Shown piece by piece: positions 1 through 9,438 of a DNA stretch of 64,000 bases; positions within the stretch are counted from its first letter, which is position 1, and the number at the start of each line of letters is the position of its first letter. The notes under the pieces were generated by a model. The model was given only the letters and a program-made list of their open reading frames with translations. It had not been told where the DNA came from and did no database searches. Position numbers and translations under genes: made by a program. The DNA is from Devosia beringensis (GTDB lineage: Bacteria; Pseudomonadota; Alphaproteobacteria; Rhizobiales; Devosiaceae): NCBI RefSeq assembly GCF_014926585.1, contig NZ_CP045422.1, forward strand, positions 620,001 to 684,000, written 5' to 3'.

Positions 1-1
1 C

Positions 2-325
2 ATGCTGGCGGCCTTGGCAGGAATCGTGTTCTCGCTATACACCTCGGCCGGATATCCGCTGGCTGCGGTGGGCGTGGAGCTGGACGCCATCAGCGCGGTG
101 GTGATCGGCGGTACGTTGCTGACGGGTGGGTATGGGTTTGTGCTGGGCACGTTTGTGGGCGTGATGCTGCTGGGCCTGGTGCAGACCTACATCATCTTTG
201 ACGGCACGCTGTCGAGCTGGTGGACCAAGATCGTCATCGGCGTGCTGCTGTTCCTGTTCATCGTGCTGCAGCGTATCATATTCGCGGCCTCCACCCCCGG
301 AGAGAAGTCGCCCGAGAAAGCGTAG
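2..325 (+). CDS. Sugar ABC transporter permease, C-terminal part (RbsC/YjfF type)
   Basis: This is the last 107 codons of a gene that begins before the window. The visible part is hydrophobic, with about three membrane helices and the glycine-rich stretch GVELDAISAVVIGGT. That stretch is typical of the BPD_transp_2 permeases of ribose/galactose-type importers, where it lies near the end of the inner-membrane subunit. The tail after the last helix is short and charged. The GntR-type regulator starts 1 bp after the stop, so the two are very likely co-transcribed. The substrate cannot be read from this fragment. Confidence 0.85.
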   Translation: MLAALAGIVFSLYTSAGYPLAAVGVELDAISAVVIGGTLLTGGYGFVLGTFVGVMLLGLVQTYIIFDGTLSSWWTKIVIGVLLFLFIVLQRIIFAASTPGEKSPEKA

Positions 326-326
326 C

Positions 327-1064
327 ATGATCGAAGCAGGCAGCCTTATTCGCTCCCTATCCGGGCGACCCGCTGCACGGAACTTCCATACCTTCGTCAT
401 CAACGAAATCGGGCTGGGCATTGTTACGGGCCAGTTTCCGGTCGGCTCGATCCTGGCCAATGACGCGGTGATGATGGAGACCTATGGCGTGTCGCGCACG
501 GTGCTGCGCGAGGCGCTCAAGACGCTCGAGGCCAAGGGCATGGTGGAGGCGCGGCCCAAGGTGGGCACCCGGGTCACCCCGACCAGCCGCTGGAGCTTTT
601 TCGATCCCCAGGTGCTGAGCTGGCACTTCTATGCCAAGCCGGACCAGCGCTTTTTCGAGAGCCTGTTCGATGTCCGCGGGGCGCTGGAAAGCCGGGCCAT
701 TGCCCTGGCCAGTGCGCGGCGCACCGCCGAGCATGTGCGACTGATGAAATACTGGCTGCACCAGATGGACCTGGCCGAGGGGAATCTGGAAGCCCATGGT
801 CTGTCGGCGCTGGAAATCCACCGCACCATTGCCGAGGGCTCGGGCAATGCCCTGCTCCGCTCGGTGACCGGTATTGTCGAGCTGACGCTGGCGCTGGCAC
901 TCAAATCGCTGGATGAGGCCAGCACGGCGCCCTATTGCGCGGCCTCGCTGGCGGCCCATACGGCGCTGGTCGGTGCCATCGAAGCGGGGACGGCAGCGGC
1001 GGCCGCCCTGGCCGGCGAGGCGGTCATCGTGCTCGACAATGCGCGGGCGATGACGCTGTGCTGA
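327..1064 (+). CDS. GntR-family transcriptional regulator, FadR/FCD type
   Basis: A 245-residue DNA-binding regulator. The N-terminal winged helix covers about residues 15-90, with the typical VSRTVLREALKTLEAKGMV segment and a following GTRV wing. The rest is an alpha-helical FCD ligand domain that contains the conserved FDVRGALES segment and later histidines (LEIHRTIAEGSGN) that bind metal in this family. I chose the ATG 1 bp after the upstream permease stop; longer starts would run into that gene. Position suggests it controls the upstream sugar transport operon. It is also a second candidate, after the LacI protein at 9423, for the palindromes that begin about 95 bp past its stop. Confidence 0.9.
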   Translation: MIEAGSLIRSLSGRPAARNFHTFVINEIGLGIVTGQFPVGSILANDAVMMETYGVSRTVLREALKTLEAKGMVEARPKVGTRVTPTSRWSFFDPQVLSWHFYAKPDQRFFESLFDVRGALESRAIALASARRTAEHVRLMKYWLHQMDLAEGNLEAHGLSALEIHRTIAEGSGNALLRSVTGIVELTLALALKSLDEASTAPYCAASLAAHTALVGAIEAGTAAAAALAGEAVIVLDNARAMTLC

Positions 1065-1158
1065 GGCCGCGCAAGCGGCTCCACACCAGCTTTTGCAAGC
1101 CGGTCATGGGGTTGCGCCAAGCGTCCGCGCCCGTCCGTATCGGCCACATGGGGGCGTT

Positions 1159-1197
1159 TTGCATACGAATGCAAAAAGCAATTGCATTCGTATGCAG
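1159..1197. promoter_or_regulatory. Double operator upstream of the ABC importer
   Basis: Two 16-bp near-palindromes lie 7 bp apart: TTGCATACGAATGCAA at 1159-1174 and TTGCATTCGTATGCAG at 1182-1197. The second is the reverse complement of the first except for its last base. Related sites occur at 7297, 10565 and 14987, always just before a gene of the same catabolic region. The central CG and 16-bp length fit a LacI-family operator. The 283 bp between the GntR gene and the binding-protein gene hold nothing else I can recognise. Confidence 0.75.
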
Positions 1198-1347
1198 GCT
1201 CCCTTACCAATTGTGACGTGCGGAAGACAAAGGGCCGGTGCGGGACCGATTGGACTTGTGTCAGCCGCGGGAGCGTAGATCATCAAACAGGGGATGGCGG
1301 GCGCATCTGGCCGTTGGACAGTGCAGACCGCTCATCAGGAGAACCAA

Positions 1348-2586
1348 ATGAAGCTTATGTTGAAGACGACTGTCTGCCTGGCTGCCATGTGCCTCAGCGC
1401 CGGCGCGGCCTTTGCAGACTGCGGGATCGAAGGCACCGGTTCGGTGCGGATCCTGTCCAACGATTTCGAGGCACTGCGCCTGATCAATACCACGGCTGAA
1501 GAGTGCGCTGCCGAGGGCATCACCGTTACCGCCAATGCCAATGCCGAGCACAAGAACCTGCAGGTTCCCGCGCTCTCGATCAACCCGGCCGAATATAGCG
1601 TTGCCGTTGTTGCCAACAATTCCATCGTGCCGCTGCTGAACGACGACCTGATCCGTCCGCTCGACGATCTGGTGGCCCAGTATGGCCAGGCGCTGCAGCC
1701 CAACCAGCTGATCACCATCGACGGCAAGGTGATGGCCGTGGCCTTCATGGGTAATGCCCAGCACCTGTTCTACCGCAAGGATATCCTTGATGCAGCCGGC
1801 GTTGCCGCACCAATGTCCTATGAGGACATGCTGGCGGCTGCCGAAGCGATCAAGGCCTCGGGCGCCATGGACTATCCCATTGCCGCCTCGGTCAAGCCCG
1901 GCTGGGATCTGGCCGCCGAATTCGTCAACGCCTATCTCGGCACCGGTGGCGAGTTCTTCGCGCCCGGCACCGCCGAGCTGGCCATCGACAACGAGAATGG
2001 CCTCAAGGTGCTCGAGACCATGCGGGCGCTGACCGCCTATATGGACCCTGACTACCTGACGTTCGATGCCAACTCGATCAAGGCCGAATATGAAGCCGGC
2101 AACACCGCCATGATGGTGGAATGGGGCTCGCTGGCCGGCGCTACCATCGACGCGGAAGGTGCCGCCGAGGGCGTGGTCGAAAACACCGTGCTGGCGGCAG
2201 CGCCGACCATTGGTGGCGGCACGATCCCGGCCGTGGCTCTGTGGTGGGACGGCTTCACCATTGCCAAGAATATCTCGGATGAAGACGCCGCCGCCTCGTT
2301 CCAGGCCATGGTGCATGGCATCAGCCCGGAGATGGTTGCCGCCAATCCTGGCGTCGCTACCTGGCTGGTCGCCGGCTACGAGCCCGGTCCGGCTGCCGTG
2401 GGCGTGATCGCCACCGCCAATGCCGGCGCCCGTGCCTATCCGATGCAGCCCTATATGGGCCTGCTGCACACGGCGCTGTCGAGCGAACTGGCCGAGTTCA
2501 TGGCCGGCACGGAAGACGCTGCCCAGGCCCTGGCCGACGTCAAGGCAGCCTATGACACGGCTGCGCGCGAAGGCGGCTACCTGTAA
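1348..2586 (+). CDS. ABC transporter extracellular solute-binding protein (family 1)
   Basis: A 412-residue periplasmic binding protein of the carbohydrate uptake (CUT1) type. Residues 1-22 form a signal peptide (basic start, hydrophobic core, cut after AGAAFA). The mature protein begins with a Cys-containing stretch. The start is the ATG at 1348, placed by the AGGAGA at 1337-1342 and by the signal peptide; upstream codons in frame would spoil it. It opens an importer operon with two permeases and an ATPase. A strong hairpin after its stop probably raises its mRNA level over the membrane subunits, as is usual for binding proteins. The ligand is unknown; neighbouring enzymes argue against a plain sugar. 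Confidence 0.92.
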   Translation: MKLMLKTTVCLAAMCLSAGAAFADCGIEGTGSVRILSNDFEALRLINTTAEECAAEGITVTANANAEHKNLQVPALSINPAEYSVAVVANNSIVPLLNDDLIRPLDDLVAQYGQALQPNQLITIDGKVMAVAFMGNAQHLFYRKDILDAAGVAAPMSYEDMLAAAEAIKASGAMDYPIAASVKPGWDLAAEFVNAYLGTGGEFFAPGTAELAIDNENGLKVLETMRALTAYMDPDYLTFDANSIKAEYEAGNTAMMVEWGSLAGATIDAEGAAEGVVENTVLAAAPTIGGGTIPAVALWWDGFTIAKNISDEDAAASFQAMVHGISPEMVAANPGVATWLVAGYEPGPAAVGVIATANAGARAYPMQPYMGLLHTALSSELAEFMAGTEDAAQALADVKAAYDTAAREGGYL

Positions 2587-2600
2587 GCCTAGCATGACCG

Positions 2601-2622
2601 GTGGGGCGCTCCAGCGCCCCAC
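2601..2622 (+). terminator. Intercistronic hairpin after the binding-protein gene
   Basis: A perfect inverted repeat with 10-bp arms (GTGGGGCGCT / AGCGCCCCAC) and a 2-nt gap, placed 15 bp after the binding-protein stop and 88 bp before the first permease. No T-run follows, so it more likely protects the 3' end or attenuates transcription than stops it. A second, imperfect GC-rich stem follows at roughly 2631-2655. Confidence 0.6.
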
Positions 2623-2709
2623 CAAGCCGTTTGCGCCTCCCTAGAGGAGGGGCGTCGACTGAGCGTTCAGCTCAGCGCGTACTCGCCAGTTCGCTTTTGG
2701 AGAGGCTTG

Positions 2710-3741
2710 ATGCCACACAAGACATTCTTTGCCTTCATCCTGCCCTCGCTAATCGCGATGGTGCTGTTCATCGCCCTGCCGATCGTCTCGGTGGTGATCC
2801 AGAGCCTTTATGTCGAGCATCCGCAGGCGCTGGTCGAGGTCGAAAACTGCCAGCCCTTCGGTGGCTGCACCAAGGAAGTGCGGGTCGATACCGCCGCCAT
2901 GGCGCAGATTCAGCAGGAGCAGCCGCTGGGCCAGTTCAACGGCTTTGGCACCTATCTCAATCGCGGCCACCTGGCGGTGGCGGAAATCGGCGCGATCCTC
3001 ACGAGCAATAGCGGCCTGGGCGATGTGGTGAACCGCATCTACAACCTGCCCTTCTACAAGGCGCTGGCCTTCACGCTGGTGTTCTGCTTCGTGGTGACGC
3101 CGCTGGCCATGGGCCTGGGCTTTCTCATCGCACTGGCGGTCAATGCCATTCCCAAGATGATCAAGGGGCCAGTGATCTTCTTTTCGCTGCTGCCGATGAT
3201 CATTACCCCGCTAGTGGGCTCCCTCATCCTCTACTGGATGATTCAGTCCAATGGCATCATTGGCGCGAGCCTGCAGCACCTGTTCGACGACCCTACCCTG
3301 TCGCTGCGCCAGTCGCCGGCGCTGACCTGGGCGTCGCTGCTGTTCTATGGCGTCTGGACAAATGCCCCGTTCAGCTTCGTGGTGTTCTATGCCGGGCTGC
3401 AGACCGTGCCGCACGATACGGTGGAATCGGCGATGATCGACGGGGCCAGCCGCTGGGAGCGCATCCGCTATGTCATCATCCCCCATCTGATGCCGCTGGC
3501 GACCTTCGTGGCGCTGGTACAGCTGATGGACAATTTCCGCGTCTTTGAACCCATTGTCGGCTTTTCCGCCGAGTCCAGCGCGACCTCGCTGAGCTGGCTG
3601 ATCTTCAACGACCTCAGCGGCGATGCGCAGCTGTTCGGCTCGGCCGGCGCCACCTCGGTGCTGACCATTGCCGGCGTCATCGTCCTTCTCATGCCGGTGC
3701 TGATCCGCACCTGGCGCGACTTCAACCACAAGGTGGTGTGA
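2710..3741 (+). CDS. ABC transporter permease (MalF/UgpA type)
   Basis: A 343-residue inner-membrane permease with about six helices. The EAA loop that docks the ATPase reads ESAMIDGASRWERIRYVIIP. Between the first and second helices is an unusually long polar periplasmic segment of about 90 residues with two cysteines (roughly residues 30-120), larger than in short UgpA proteins and reminiscent of the MalF P2 loop. The ATG at 2710 follows a purine-rich GGAGAGG. The next permease starts 2 bp after its stop. Confidence 0.92.
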   Translation: MPHKTFFAFILPSLIAMVLFIALPIVSVVIQSLYVEHPQALVEVENCQPFGGCTKEVRVDTAAMAQIQQEQPLGQFNGFGTYLNRGHLAVAEIGAILTSNSGLGDVVNRIYNLPFYKALAFTLVFCFVVTPLAMGLGFLIALAVNAIPKMIKGPVIFFSLLPMIITPLVGSLILYWMIQSNGIIGASLQHLFDDPTLSLRQSPALTWASLLFYGVWTNAPFSFVVFYAGLQTVPHDTVESAMIDGASRWERIRYVIIPHLMPLATFVALVQLMDNFRVFEPIVGFSAESSATSLSWLIFNDLSGDAQLFGSAGATSVLTIAGVIVLLMPVLIRTWRDFNHKVV

Positions 3742-3743
3742 CC

Positions 3744-4631
3744 ATGTCCGACGCTGTACAGGCCCAACGCCGCCCGCTGCCGCTGCTGCTGATCATCAGC
3801 GCCTTCCTCGTCATCTGGGTGATCCTGGCCGCCTTCCCCTTCATCTGGACGGTGTGGGGATCGTTCAAGGTCGAGCCGGATTTCTTCTCCCGCGAAAGCT
3901 GGTGGCACGCCATTTTCGGCACCTATACGCAAAGCCAGACCGGCAGCGCCTTTACCGGCGACGGCTATCACGGTGCCTGGGTGACGCGCGAATTCTGGCG
4001 TGCGGTGATGAACACCGCCATCGTCACCGTCTCGGTCACGGTGATCTCGTTGACGCTGGGTACGCTGGGCGGCTATGCGCTGGCGCGGTCCGGGCACCGC
4101 TATGCCTTCTGGATCCTGATCGCGGCTTTGGTGTTCCGCGCCATGCCGCATATCACCCTGGTCTCGGGCTATCTGCTGCCCTTCTTCCAGCTCAATATCT
4201 GGGGCGTGCTGCCGACCTCGATCATCGTGCTGGTGGCGATCAACCAGCCGTTCACGCTGTGGATGCTGCACTCGTTTTTCCTGTCGATCCCCAAGGATCT
4301 CGACGAGAGCGCCATGGTGGACGGCTGCACGCGCTTCCAGGCCTTCAGGCTGGTTATCATCCCGGTAATGTGGCCTGGCGTGGTAACGACGGGGCTGTTC
4401 AGCTTCCTCCTCGCCTATAACGACTTTGCCGTCACCTCGATGCTGCTCAGCGCCGACAACCAGACCATGGTGCCCAAGATTTCCAGTTTCCTCGGCTCGG
4501 TGCAGGAACAGGGCAATGTCATGTATGCCGTGGCCGCGGTTGTCTCGGCGACGGTGCCGCTGTTCATCCTCGTGCTCTTCTTCCAACGCCAGATCGTCAG
4601 CGGATTGACCGCCGGCGCAGTGAAAGGCTGA
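3744..4631 (+). CDS. ABC transporter permease (MalG/UgpE type)
   Basis: A 295-residue second permease of the importer with about six membrane helices and the EAA loop ESAMVDGCTRFQAFRLVIIP. The ATG at 3744 is 2 bp after the previous stop. A GTG six bases earlier is possible but would overlap that stop. It pairs with the upstream MalF-like protein to form the channel; the ATPase follows 4 bp downstream. Confidence 0.92.
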   Translation: MSDAVQAQRRPLPLLLIISAFLVIWVILAAFPFIWTVWGSFKVEPDFFSRESWWHAIFGTYTQSQTGSAFTGDGYHGAWVTREFWRAVMNTAIVTVSVTVISLTLGTLGGYALARSGHRYAFWILIAALVFRAMPHITLVSGYLLPFFQLNIWGVLPTSIIVLVAINQPFTLWMLHSFFLSIPKDLDESAMVDGCTRFQAFRLVIIPVMWPGVVTTGLFSFLLAYNDFAVTSMLLSADNQTMVPKISSFLGSVQEQGNVMYAVAAVVSATVPLFILVLFFQRQIVSGLTAGAVKG

Positions 4632-4635
4632 TCCC

Positions 4636-5694
4636 ATGGCTCAGATCCGTCTCAAGAACGTCTCCAAGCGCTGGAACAGCTTTGTCGGCGTCAAGGATTT
4701 CAACCTCGACATTGCCGACCAGGAATTCCTGGTGCTGCTGGGGCCCTCGGGCTGCGGCAAGACCACGACCATGCGCATGATCGCCGGCCTCGAGGACATC
4801 ACCGAAGGCGAGATCTGGATCGGCGACCGGCTGGTCAACAAGCTCGAGCCCAAGGACCGCGACATCTCGATGGTGTTCCAGAGCTATGGGCTCTACCCCA
4901 ACATGACGGTCTACGAAAATATCCGCTTCCCCCTCAAGGTGCGCAAGGTTCCCCAGGACCAGCATCATGAGCGGGTCATGGCGGCCAGCAAGATGGTCGA
5001 GCTCGACGACTTCCTGCAGCGCCGGCCGGCAGCCCTGTCGGGCGGCCAGCGCCAGCGCGTGGCTTTGGCCCGCGCCATCGTGCGCGAGCCCAATGCCTTT
5101 CTGATGGACGAGCCGCTGAGTAATCTCGACGCCAAGCTGCGCGTCTCGACCCGGGCGCAGATCAAGAACCTGCACCACACGCTCAAGCGCACCACCATCT
5201 ATGTAACGCATGACCAGATCGAGGCCATGACGCTGGCCGACCGCGTGGTGGTGATGAGCAAGGGGCTGATCCAGCAGGTCGGCACGCCGATGGACATCTA
5301 TGACCGGCCGGCCAATACCTTCGTGGCCAGCTTTATCGGTTCGCCCGCCATGAACCTGATCAAGGGCACGATCAGCGATGGCGTGTTCACGGCAGAGCGG
5401 ATCCGCATCGAGGGCCTGTCCAAGGCCGTCAACGGCCCGGTGACGCTGGGCTTCCGCGCCGAAGATGCGAGTCTCGCCGAGGCCAATGGCCAGATCGAGG
5501 CGCCGATCTATACGGTCGAGCTGCTGGGTGAGGCCACCATGCTGTCGATGCGGGTGGCCGGCGAGCTGATTTCGATCAAGGTGAGCAAGGACTATCGCGC
5601 CGAGATCGGCGAGCTGGCCCGCGTCAACATCGCCGCCAGCGCCTGCCACCTGTTCGACCAGGCCAGCGGCGTGCGGCTGGAGCATGCCCAATAA
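4636..5694 (+). CDS. ABC transporter ATP-binding protein (UgpC/MalK type)
   Basis: A 352-residue ATPase driving the importer. It shows Walker A GPSGCGKTTT, the Q-loop VFQSYGLYP, signature LSGGQRQRVALARA, Walker B AFLMDEPLSNLD and the switch histidine in YVTHDQ. After about residue 235 comes a shorter-than-usual TOBE/OB regulatory domain typical of CUT1 ATPases. The amidase gene overlaps its last 11 bp, so the operon continues into catabolic enzymes. Confidence 0.93.
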   Translation: MAQIRLKNVSKRWNSFVGVKDFNLDIADQEFLVLLGPSGCGKTTTMRMIAGLEDITEGEIWIGDRLVNKLEPKDRDISMVFQSYGLYPNMTVYENIRFPLKVRKVPQDQHHERVMAASKMVELDDFLQRRPAALSGGQRQRVALARAIVREPNAFLMDEPLSNLDAKLRVSTRAQIKNLHHTLKRTTIYVTHDQIEAMTLADRVVVMSKGLIQQVGTPMDIYDRPANTFVASFIGSPAMNLIKGTISDGVFTAERIRIEGLSKAVNGPVTLGFRAEDASLAEANGQIEAPIYTVELLGEATMLSMRVAGELISIKVSKDYRAEIGELARVNIAASACHLFDQASGVRLEHAQ

Positions 5695-7267
5695 TGCCTT
5701 GTGCGGAGCGCCGGCCGTGAGCCCCCTGCCCCCGGACGGCATTGCGGCCCTGCGCGCGCAGCTGGAAGCGGCCGGCATCAGCCTGTCGGCGGCCGAAACC
5801 GACAGCGTCGCCACGCTGGCCGACTGGCTGCATGACGGGCTTGCCCGGTTGGATACCGATGCCCATGAGGCGGCGCCCGAGCTTATCGTGCCGGCCCTGG
5901 ATGCCGACACCCTGCTGGACTCCGACCTCTTTGCCCAGAGCCAGGCGCTGCGCGACGGCAGCATCACGGCCGTAGCGCTGACCCGCGCCTATCTCGCGCG
6001 CATCACCCTGCGTGAACCGGCTTTTCGCGCCTTCTACGCCATCAGCGATACGCGCGCCCTGGCCGATGCGGCGCAGGCCGATGCGGACTTTGTAGCGGGC
6101 CTGGATCGCGGCCCGCTGCAGGGTATTCCTGTCGGCATCAAGGACATGATCGACGTGGCCGGTGTGGCAACCACGGCCAATGCGCCCGGTAGGGCCGAGG
6201 CGATTGCCGAGCGCGACGCTGTGGCCGTGGCGCGGCTGGCCGAGGCCGGCGCGGTGCTCATCGGCAAGACCGCCACCTATGAATGGGGCACGGTGGGGCC
6301 CGACAGTCGCGGGCTGTTTCCGCCCGCGCGCAACCCCTGGAGCCTTGAGCATATTACCGGCGGCTCGTCCTCGGGCAATGGCGCTGCGATTGCCGGCGGC
6401 ATGCTGCGCGTGGCGCTGGGCGGGGATACCGGCGGCTCGCTGCGCGGGCCCGCCTTCTATTGTGGCGTGGTCGGGCTGAAACCCACTTTTGGCAGCGTGC
6501 CCGTCGACGGGGCGCTAACCATGTCGCCGAGCATGGATCATGTCGGGCCGATGGCCGCCAGCGTCGCCGAGGCGGCGGTCATGCTCGACGCCATTGCCGA
6601 CACGGGCGCAGCGCCCGCGGCTGCCGCCTGGCTGGGGCGACCGGTCACCGGGCTGCGTATCGGCTATGCCCGCAACTGGTTCGCGCATGATTCGCAGATC
6701 ATGCCCGCCGTGCTGGCCGCCATGGATGCGGCGGCATCGACGCTGTCGCAGCTGGGCGCGGCGATCGAGGAGATCGAGCTGCCCGACTATGCCGCCATCG
6801 AAGTGGCGGCAGCGGCGATCCTGCACAAGGAAAGCTTTGACTATCACGCGGCCGCGCTCCGCGATCATCCCGAGGCCTATGGACGGCGCGCATTTCTCAG
6901 CCTCGTGACGGGCGTGGCTATCAGCGATGGCGAGCTCGTCGCGTCGCGCCAAGCTGGACGCGCCTTCAGCGCCGCGGTGGATCAACTGCTGGGCCAGCAT
7001 GACGCCCTGCTCACGGTCGGCGCGCTGACCACGGCCTTGCTGGCGGCGCCGTTCGAGGAAGAGGCCGTGTGGACGCCGATGCGCACCATTGGCTTTAATG
7101 TCAGCGGCCACCCGGTGCTGGCCATGCCCATTGGCCTGCATGAGGGCCTGCCCATCGGCATGCAGCTGATCGGCAAGCATCATGACGAGGCGCGCATCGT
7201 GCAGATCGGCCACGCCTTCGAGCGGGCCACCGATCATGCCGTGCAGCGGCCACCCAACCTCACCTGA
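5684..7267 (+). CDS. Amidase signature family hydrolase
   Basis: A 527-residue amidase of the GatA/AtzE/FAAH superfamily. The Ser-cisSer-Lys machinery is visible: Lys153 in GIKDMIDV, the serine cluster at 228-230 in GGSSSGNG, and the probable nucleophile Ser252 in GGDTGGSLRGPA. Residues 1-80 precede the core and resemble the N-terminal part of AtzE-like biuret/carboxyamide hydrolases. The start overlaps the ATPase by 11 bp; an in-frame GTG at 5717 is an alternative. Its place inside an importer operon implies that the imported compound or an intermediate has an amide bond. It is not GatA, since gatB and gatC are absent. Confidence 0.88.
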   Translation: MPNNALCGAPAVSPLPPDGIAALRAQLEAAGISLSAAETDSVATLADWLHDGLARLDTDAHEAAPELIVPALDADTLLDSDLFAQSQALRDGSITAVALTRAYLARITLREPAFRAFYAISDTRALADAAQADADFVAGLDRGPLQGIPVGIKDMIDVAGVATTANAPGRAEAIAERDAVAVARLAEAGAVLIGKTATYEWGTVGPDSRGLFPPARNPWSLEHITGGSSSGNGAAIAGGMLRVALGGDTGGSLRGPAFYCGVVGLKPTFGSVPVDGALTMSPSMDHVGPMAASVAEAAVMLDAIADTGAAPAAAAWLGRPVTGLRIGYARNWFAHDSQIMPAVLAAMDAAASTLSQLGAAIEEIELPDYAAIEVAAAAILHKESFDYHAAALRDHPEAYGRRAFLSLVTGVAISDGELVASRQAGRAFSAAVDQLLGQHDALLTVGALTTALLAAPFEEEAVWTPMRTIGFNVSGHPVLAMPIGLHEGLPIGMQLIGKHHDEARIVQIGHAFERATDHAVQRPPNLT

Positions 7268-7296
7268 CACATCGCCGCCAGTTCGGCGGTTTCCAT

Positions 7297-7312
7297 TTGC
7301 ATACGTATGCAA
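7297..7312. promoter_or_regulatory. Operator palindrome before the first HisD-like gene
   Basis: A perfect 16-bp palindrome, TTGCATACGTATGCAA, 32 bp before the ATG of the HisD-like gene and 29 bp after the amidase stop. It is the best copy of the motif seen at 1159, 1182, 10565 and 14987. Its closeness to the start codon suggests repression of an internal promoter. Confidence 0.8.
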
Positions 7313-7344
7313 GAATGCTATAACTGACGAAAAGGGAGCGCTTC

Positions 7345-8673
7345 ATGGCGATTTGGCTCAAACGCGGCAAGGATGTTGAGGCACGCGCCGAGGCGGACCG
7401 CCAGGTTCGTATCACGGTCGAGACCATTCTGGGCGATATCGAAAAGCGTGGCGACGCTGCCGTGCGCGAGCTCAGCCAGAAGTTCGACAAATGGGACCGC
7501 ACTGACTTCCGCCTCAGCCAGGCCGAGATCGACGACTGCCTGCACCAGCTGACCGACCAGGACCTGATCGACATCGAGTTCGCCCAGACCCAGGTGCGCA
7601 ATTTCGCTCAGGCGCAGCGCGCCACCATGACCGACCTGACGGTCGAGACCCTGCCCGGCGTGACGCTGGGCCACAAGCATGTGCCGATCACCAATGTCGG
7701 CTGCTACGTGCCCGGCGGCAAATATCCGCTGCTGGCATCAGCGCATATGTCTGTCATCACCGCCAAGGTGGCCGGCTGCGCGCGCGTCATCACCTGCGCG
7801 CCGCCCTTTCACGGCAAGCCGGCTCCCGCCGTGGTCGCCGCGCAGGCCATGGCCGGCGCTGACGAAATCTATGTGCTGGGCGGCATCCAGGCGATCGGCG
7901 CCATGGCCATCGGCACCGAGAGCATCGAGCGCGTCGACATGCTGGTCGGGCCCGGCAATGCCTTTGTCGCCGAGGCCAAGCGGCAGCTGTTCGGCCGGGT
8001 CGGCATCGACCTCTTCGCCGGCCCGACCGAGACGCTGGTGATTGCCGACGAGACAGTGGACGGGGAAATCTGCGCCACCGACCTGCTTGGCCAGGCCGAG
8101 CATGGCCCGACCTCGCCAGCCATCTTGCTGACCAATTCGGAAAAGCTGGCGCGCGATACCATGGCCGAAATCGAGCGGCTGCTGACCATCCTGCCGACGG
8201 CCGATATTGCCCGCAAATCCTGGGACGATTTCGGCGAGATCATCGTCTGCGATAGCTATGACGAGATGCTGGCCATCGCCGATCACATCGCCTCGGAACA
8301 TGTGCAGGTGATGACCGACCGGGACATGTGGTTCCGCGACAAGATGAGCAATTACGGCGCATTGTTTCTGGGCCCGCGCACCAATGTCGCCTATGGTGAC
8401 AAGGTCATCGGGACCAACCACACACTGCCCACCATGAAGGCAGCGCGTTATACCGGTGGCTTGTGGGTGGGGAAGTTCATGAAGACCTGTACCTGGCAGA
8501 CCGTCACGACCGACGCGGCTTCGGCCATGATCGGCGAATATGGTTCGCGCCTGTCCATGCTGGAAGGCTTTGTCGGCCACGCCGAGCAGGCCAATGTGCG
8601 CGTGCGCCGCTATGGCGGCCGCAACGTGCCCTATGGCACCGGGGCGACGCCCCGCACGGAGGCCGCAGAATAG
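7345..8673 (+). CDS. Histidinol dehydrogenase family enzyme (HpsN-like alcohol dehydrogenase)
   Basis: A 442-residue zinc- and NAD-dependent dehydrogenase of the HisD fold. The catalytic set is intact: zinc ligands Gln250 and His253 (GQAEHG), Glu318-His319 (SEHVQV), Asp352 and His359 (GTNHTLPT). Family members outside his operons, such as sulfopropanediol 3-dehydrogenase HpsN, oxidise other alcohols to acids. No his genes are nearby, and the gene sits after an amidase under its own operator, so a catabolic role is likely. The SDR gene starts directly at its stop. A paralogue lies at 13602-14897. Confidence 0.85.
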   Translation: MAIWLKRGKDVEARAEADRQVRITVETILGDIEKRGDAAVRELSQKFDKWDRTDFRLSQAEIDDCLHQLTDQDLIDIEFAQTQVRNFAQAQRATMTDLTVETLPGVTLGHKHVPITNVGCYVPGGKYPLLASAHMSVITAKVAGCARVITCAPPFHGKPAPAVVAAQAMAGADEIYVLGGIQAIGAMAIGTESIERVDMLVGPGNAFVAEAKRQLFGRVGIDLFAGPTETLVIADETVDGEICATDLLGQAEHGPTSPAILLTNSEKLARDTMAEIERLLTILPTADIARKSWDDFGEIIVCDSYDEMLAIADHIASEHVQVMTDRDMWFRDKMSNYGALFLGPRTNVAYGDKVIGTNHTLPTMKAARYTGGLWVGKFMKTCTWQTVTTDAASAMIGEYGSRLSMLEGFVGHAEQANVRVRRYGGRNVPYGTGATPRTEAAE

Positions 8674-9438
8674 ATGACCCTGCCCCGTACCCCCAGTTTC
8701 CGGCTTGATGGACGGCGTGCCCTGGTCACCGGTGGCACGCGCGGCATCGGCCTGGGGGCGGCGGTGGCCCTGGCCGAGGCCGGCGCAGCGGTGACCATTG
8801 CCGCGCGCACGGCGGCGGATGTGACACTGGTGGTGGACCAGTTTGCCGAGGCGGGCCTGGCGGCCGAGGGCGTGGCCATCGACATTACCGATACCGACGC
8901 CGTCCGTGCTTTCGTGGATGAGGTCGAGCCATTCCAGGTGCTGGTCAATTCGGCCGGGACCGGTCGGCATTCAAGCTTTGCCGAGATCACGCCGGACGGC
9001 TACCAGGCGGTGATGAACCTCAATGTCGCGGCGACCCTGTTCGTGTCGCAGGCCGTGGTGGGGCGGTTGCGCGCAGCCGGGCTGGCCGGGTCGATCATTC
9101 ACATCTCATCGCAGATGGGCCACGTGGCCGGGCCCGACCGGGCCGTCTATGCGGCCAGCAAATTTGCCGTGGAAGGCCTCAGCAAGGCCATGGCGATCGA
9201 ACTCGGGCCGGATAATATCCGGGTCAATACGGTGTGCCCGACCTTTATCGAGACCGACCTGACGGCCAAGAACCTCAGCGATCCCGATTTCCGCGCCTGG
9301 GTGCTGTCCAAGATCGTGCTGGGGCGGCTGGGCCGCATCGAGGACCTGATGGGGCCGATCGTCTTCCTGGCCTCCGACGCGTCGGCATTGATGACGGGAT
9401 CTTCTCTTCTGGTGGATGGCGGATGGACTTCGGCGTAA
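8674..9438 (+). CDS. Short-chain dehydrogenase/reductase (SDR)
   Basis: A 254-residue classical SDR. The cofactor motif TGGTRGIG is at residues 19-26 and the catalytic Tyr159-x3-Lys163 is in YAASKFA, preceded by the serine of HISSQ. The C-terminal LLVDGGW is standard for the FabG/gluconate 5-dehydrogenase group. The glycine-rich loop followed by AART suggests NADP(H) use, but this is a weak inference. It abuts the HisD-like gene and overlaps the LacI gene by 16 bp. Confidence 0.9.
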   Translation: MTLPRTPSFRLDGRRALVTGGTRGIGLGAAVALAEAGAAVTIAARTAADVTLVVDQFAEAGLAAEGVAIDITDTDAVRAFVDEVEPFQVLVNSAGTGRHSSFAEITPDGYQAVMNLNVAATLFVSQAVVGRLRAAGLAGSIIHISSQMGHVAGPDRAVYAASKFAVEGLSKAMAIELGPDNIRVNTVCPTFIETDLTAKNLSDPDFRAWVLSKIVLGRLGRIEDLMGPIVFLASDASALMTGSSLLVDGGWTSA

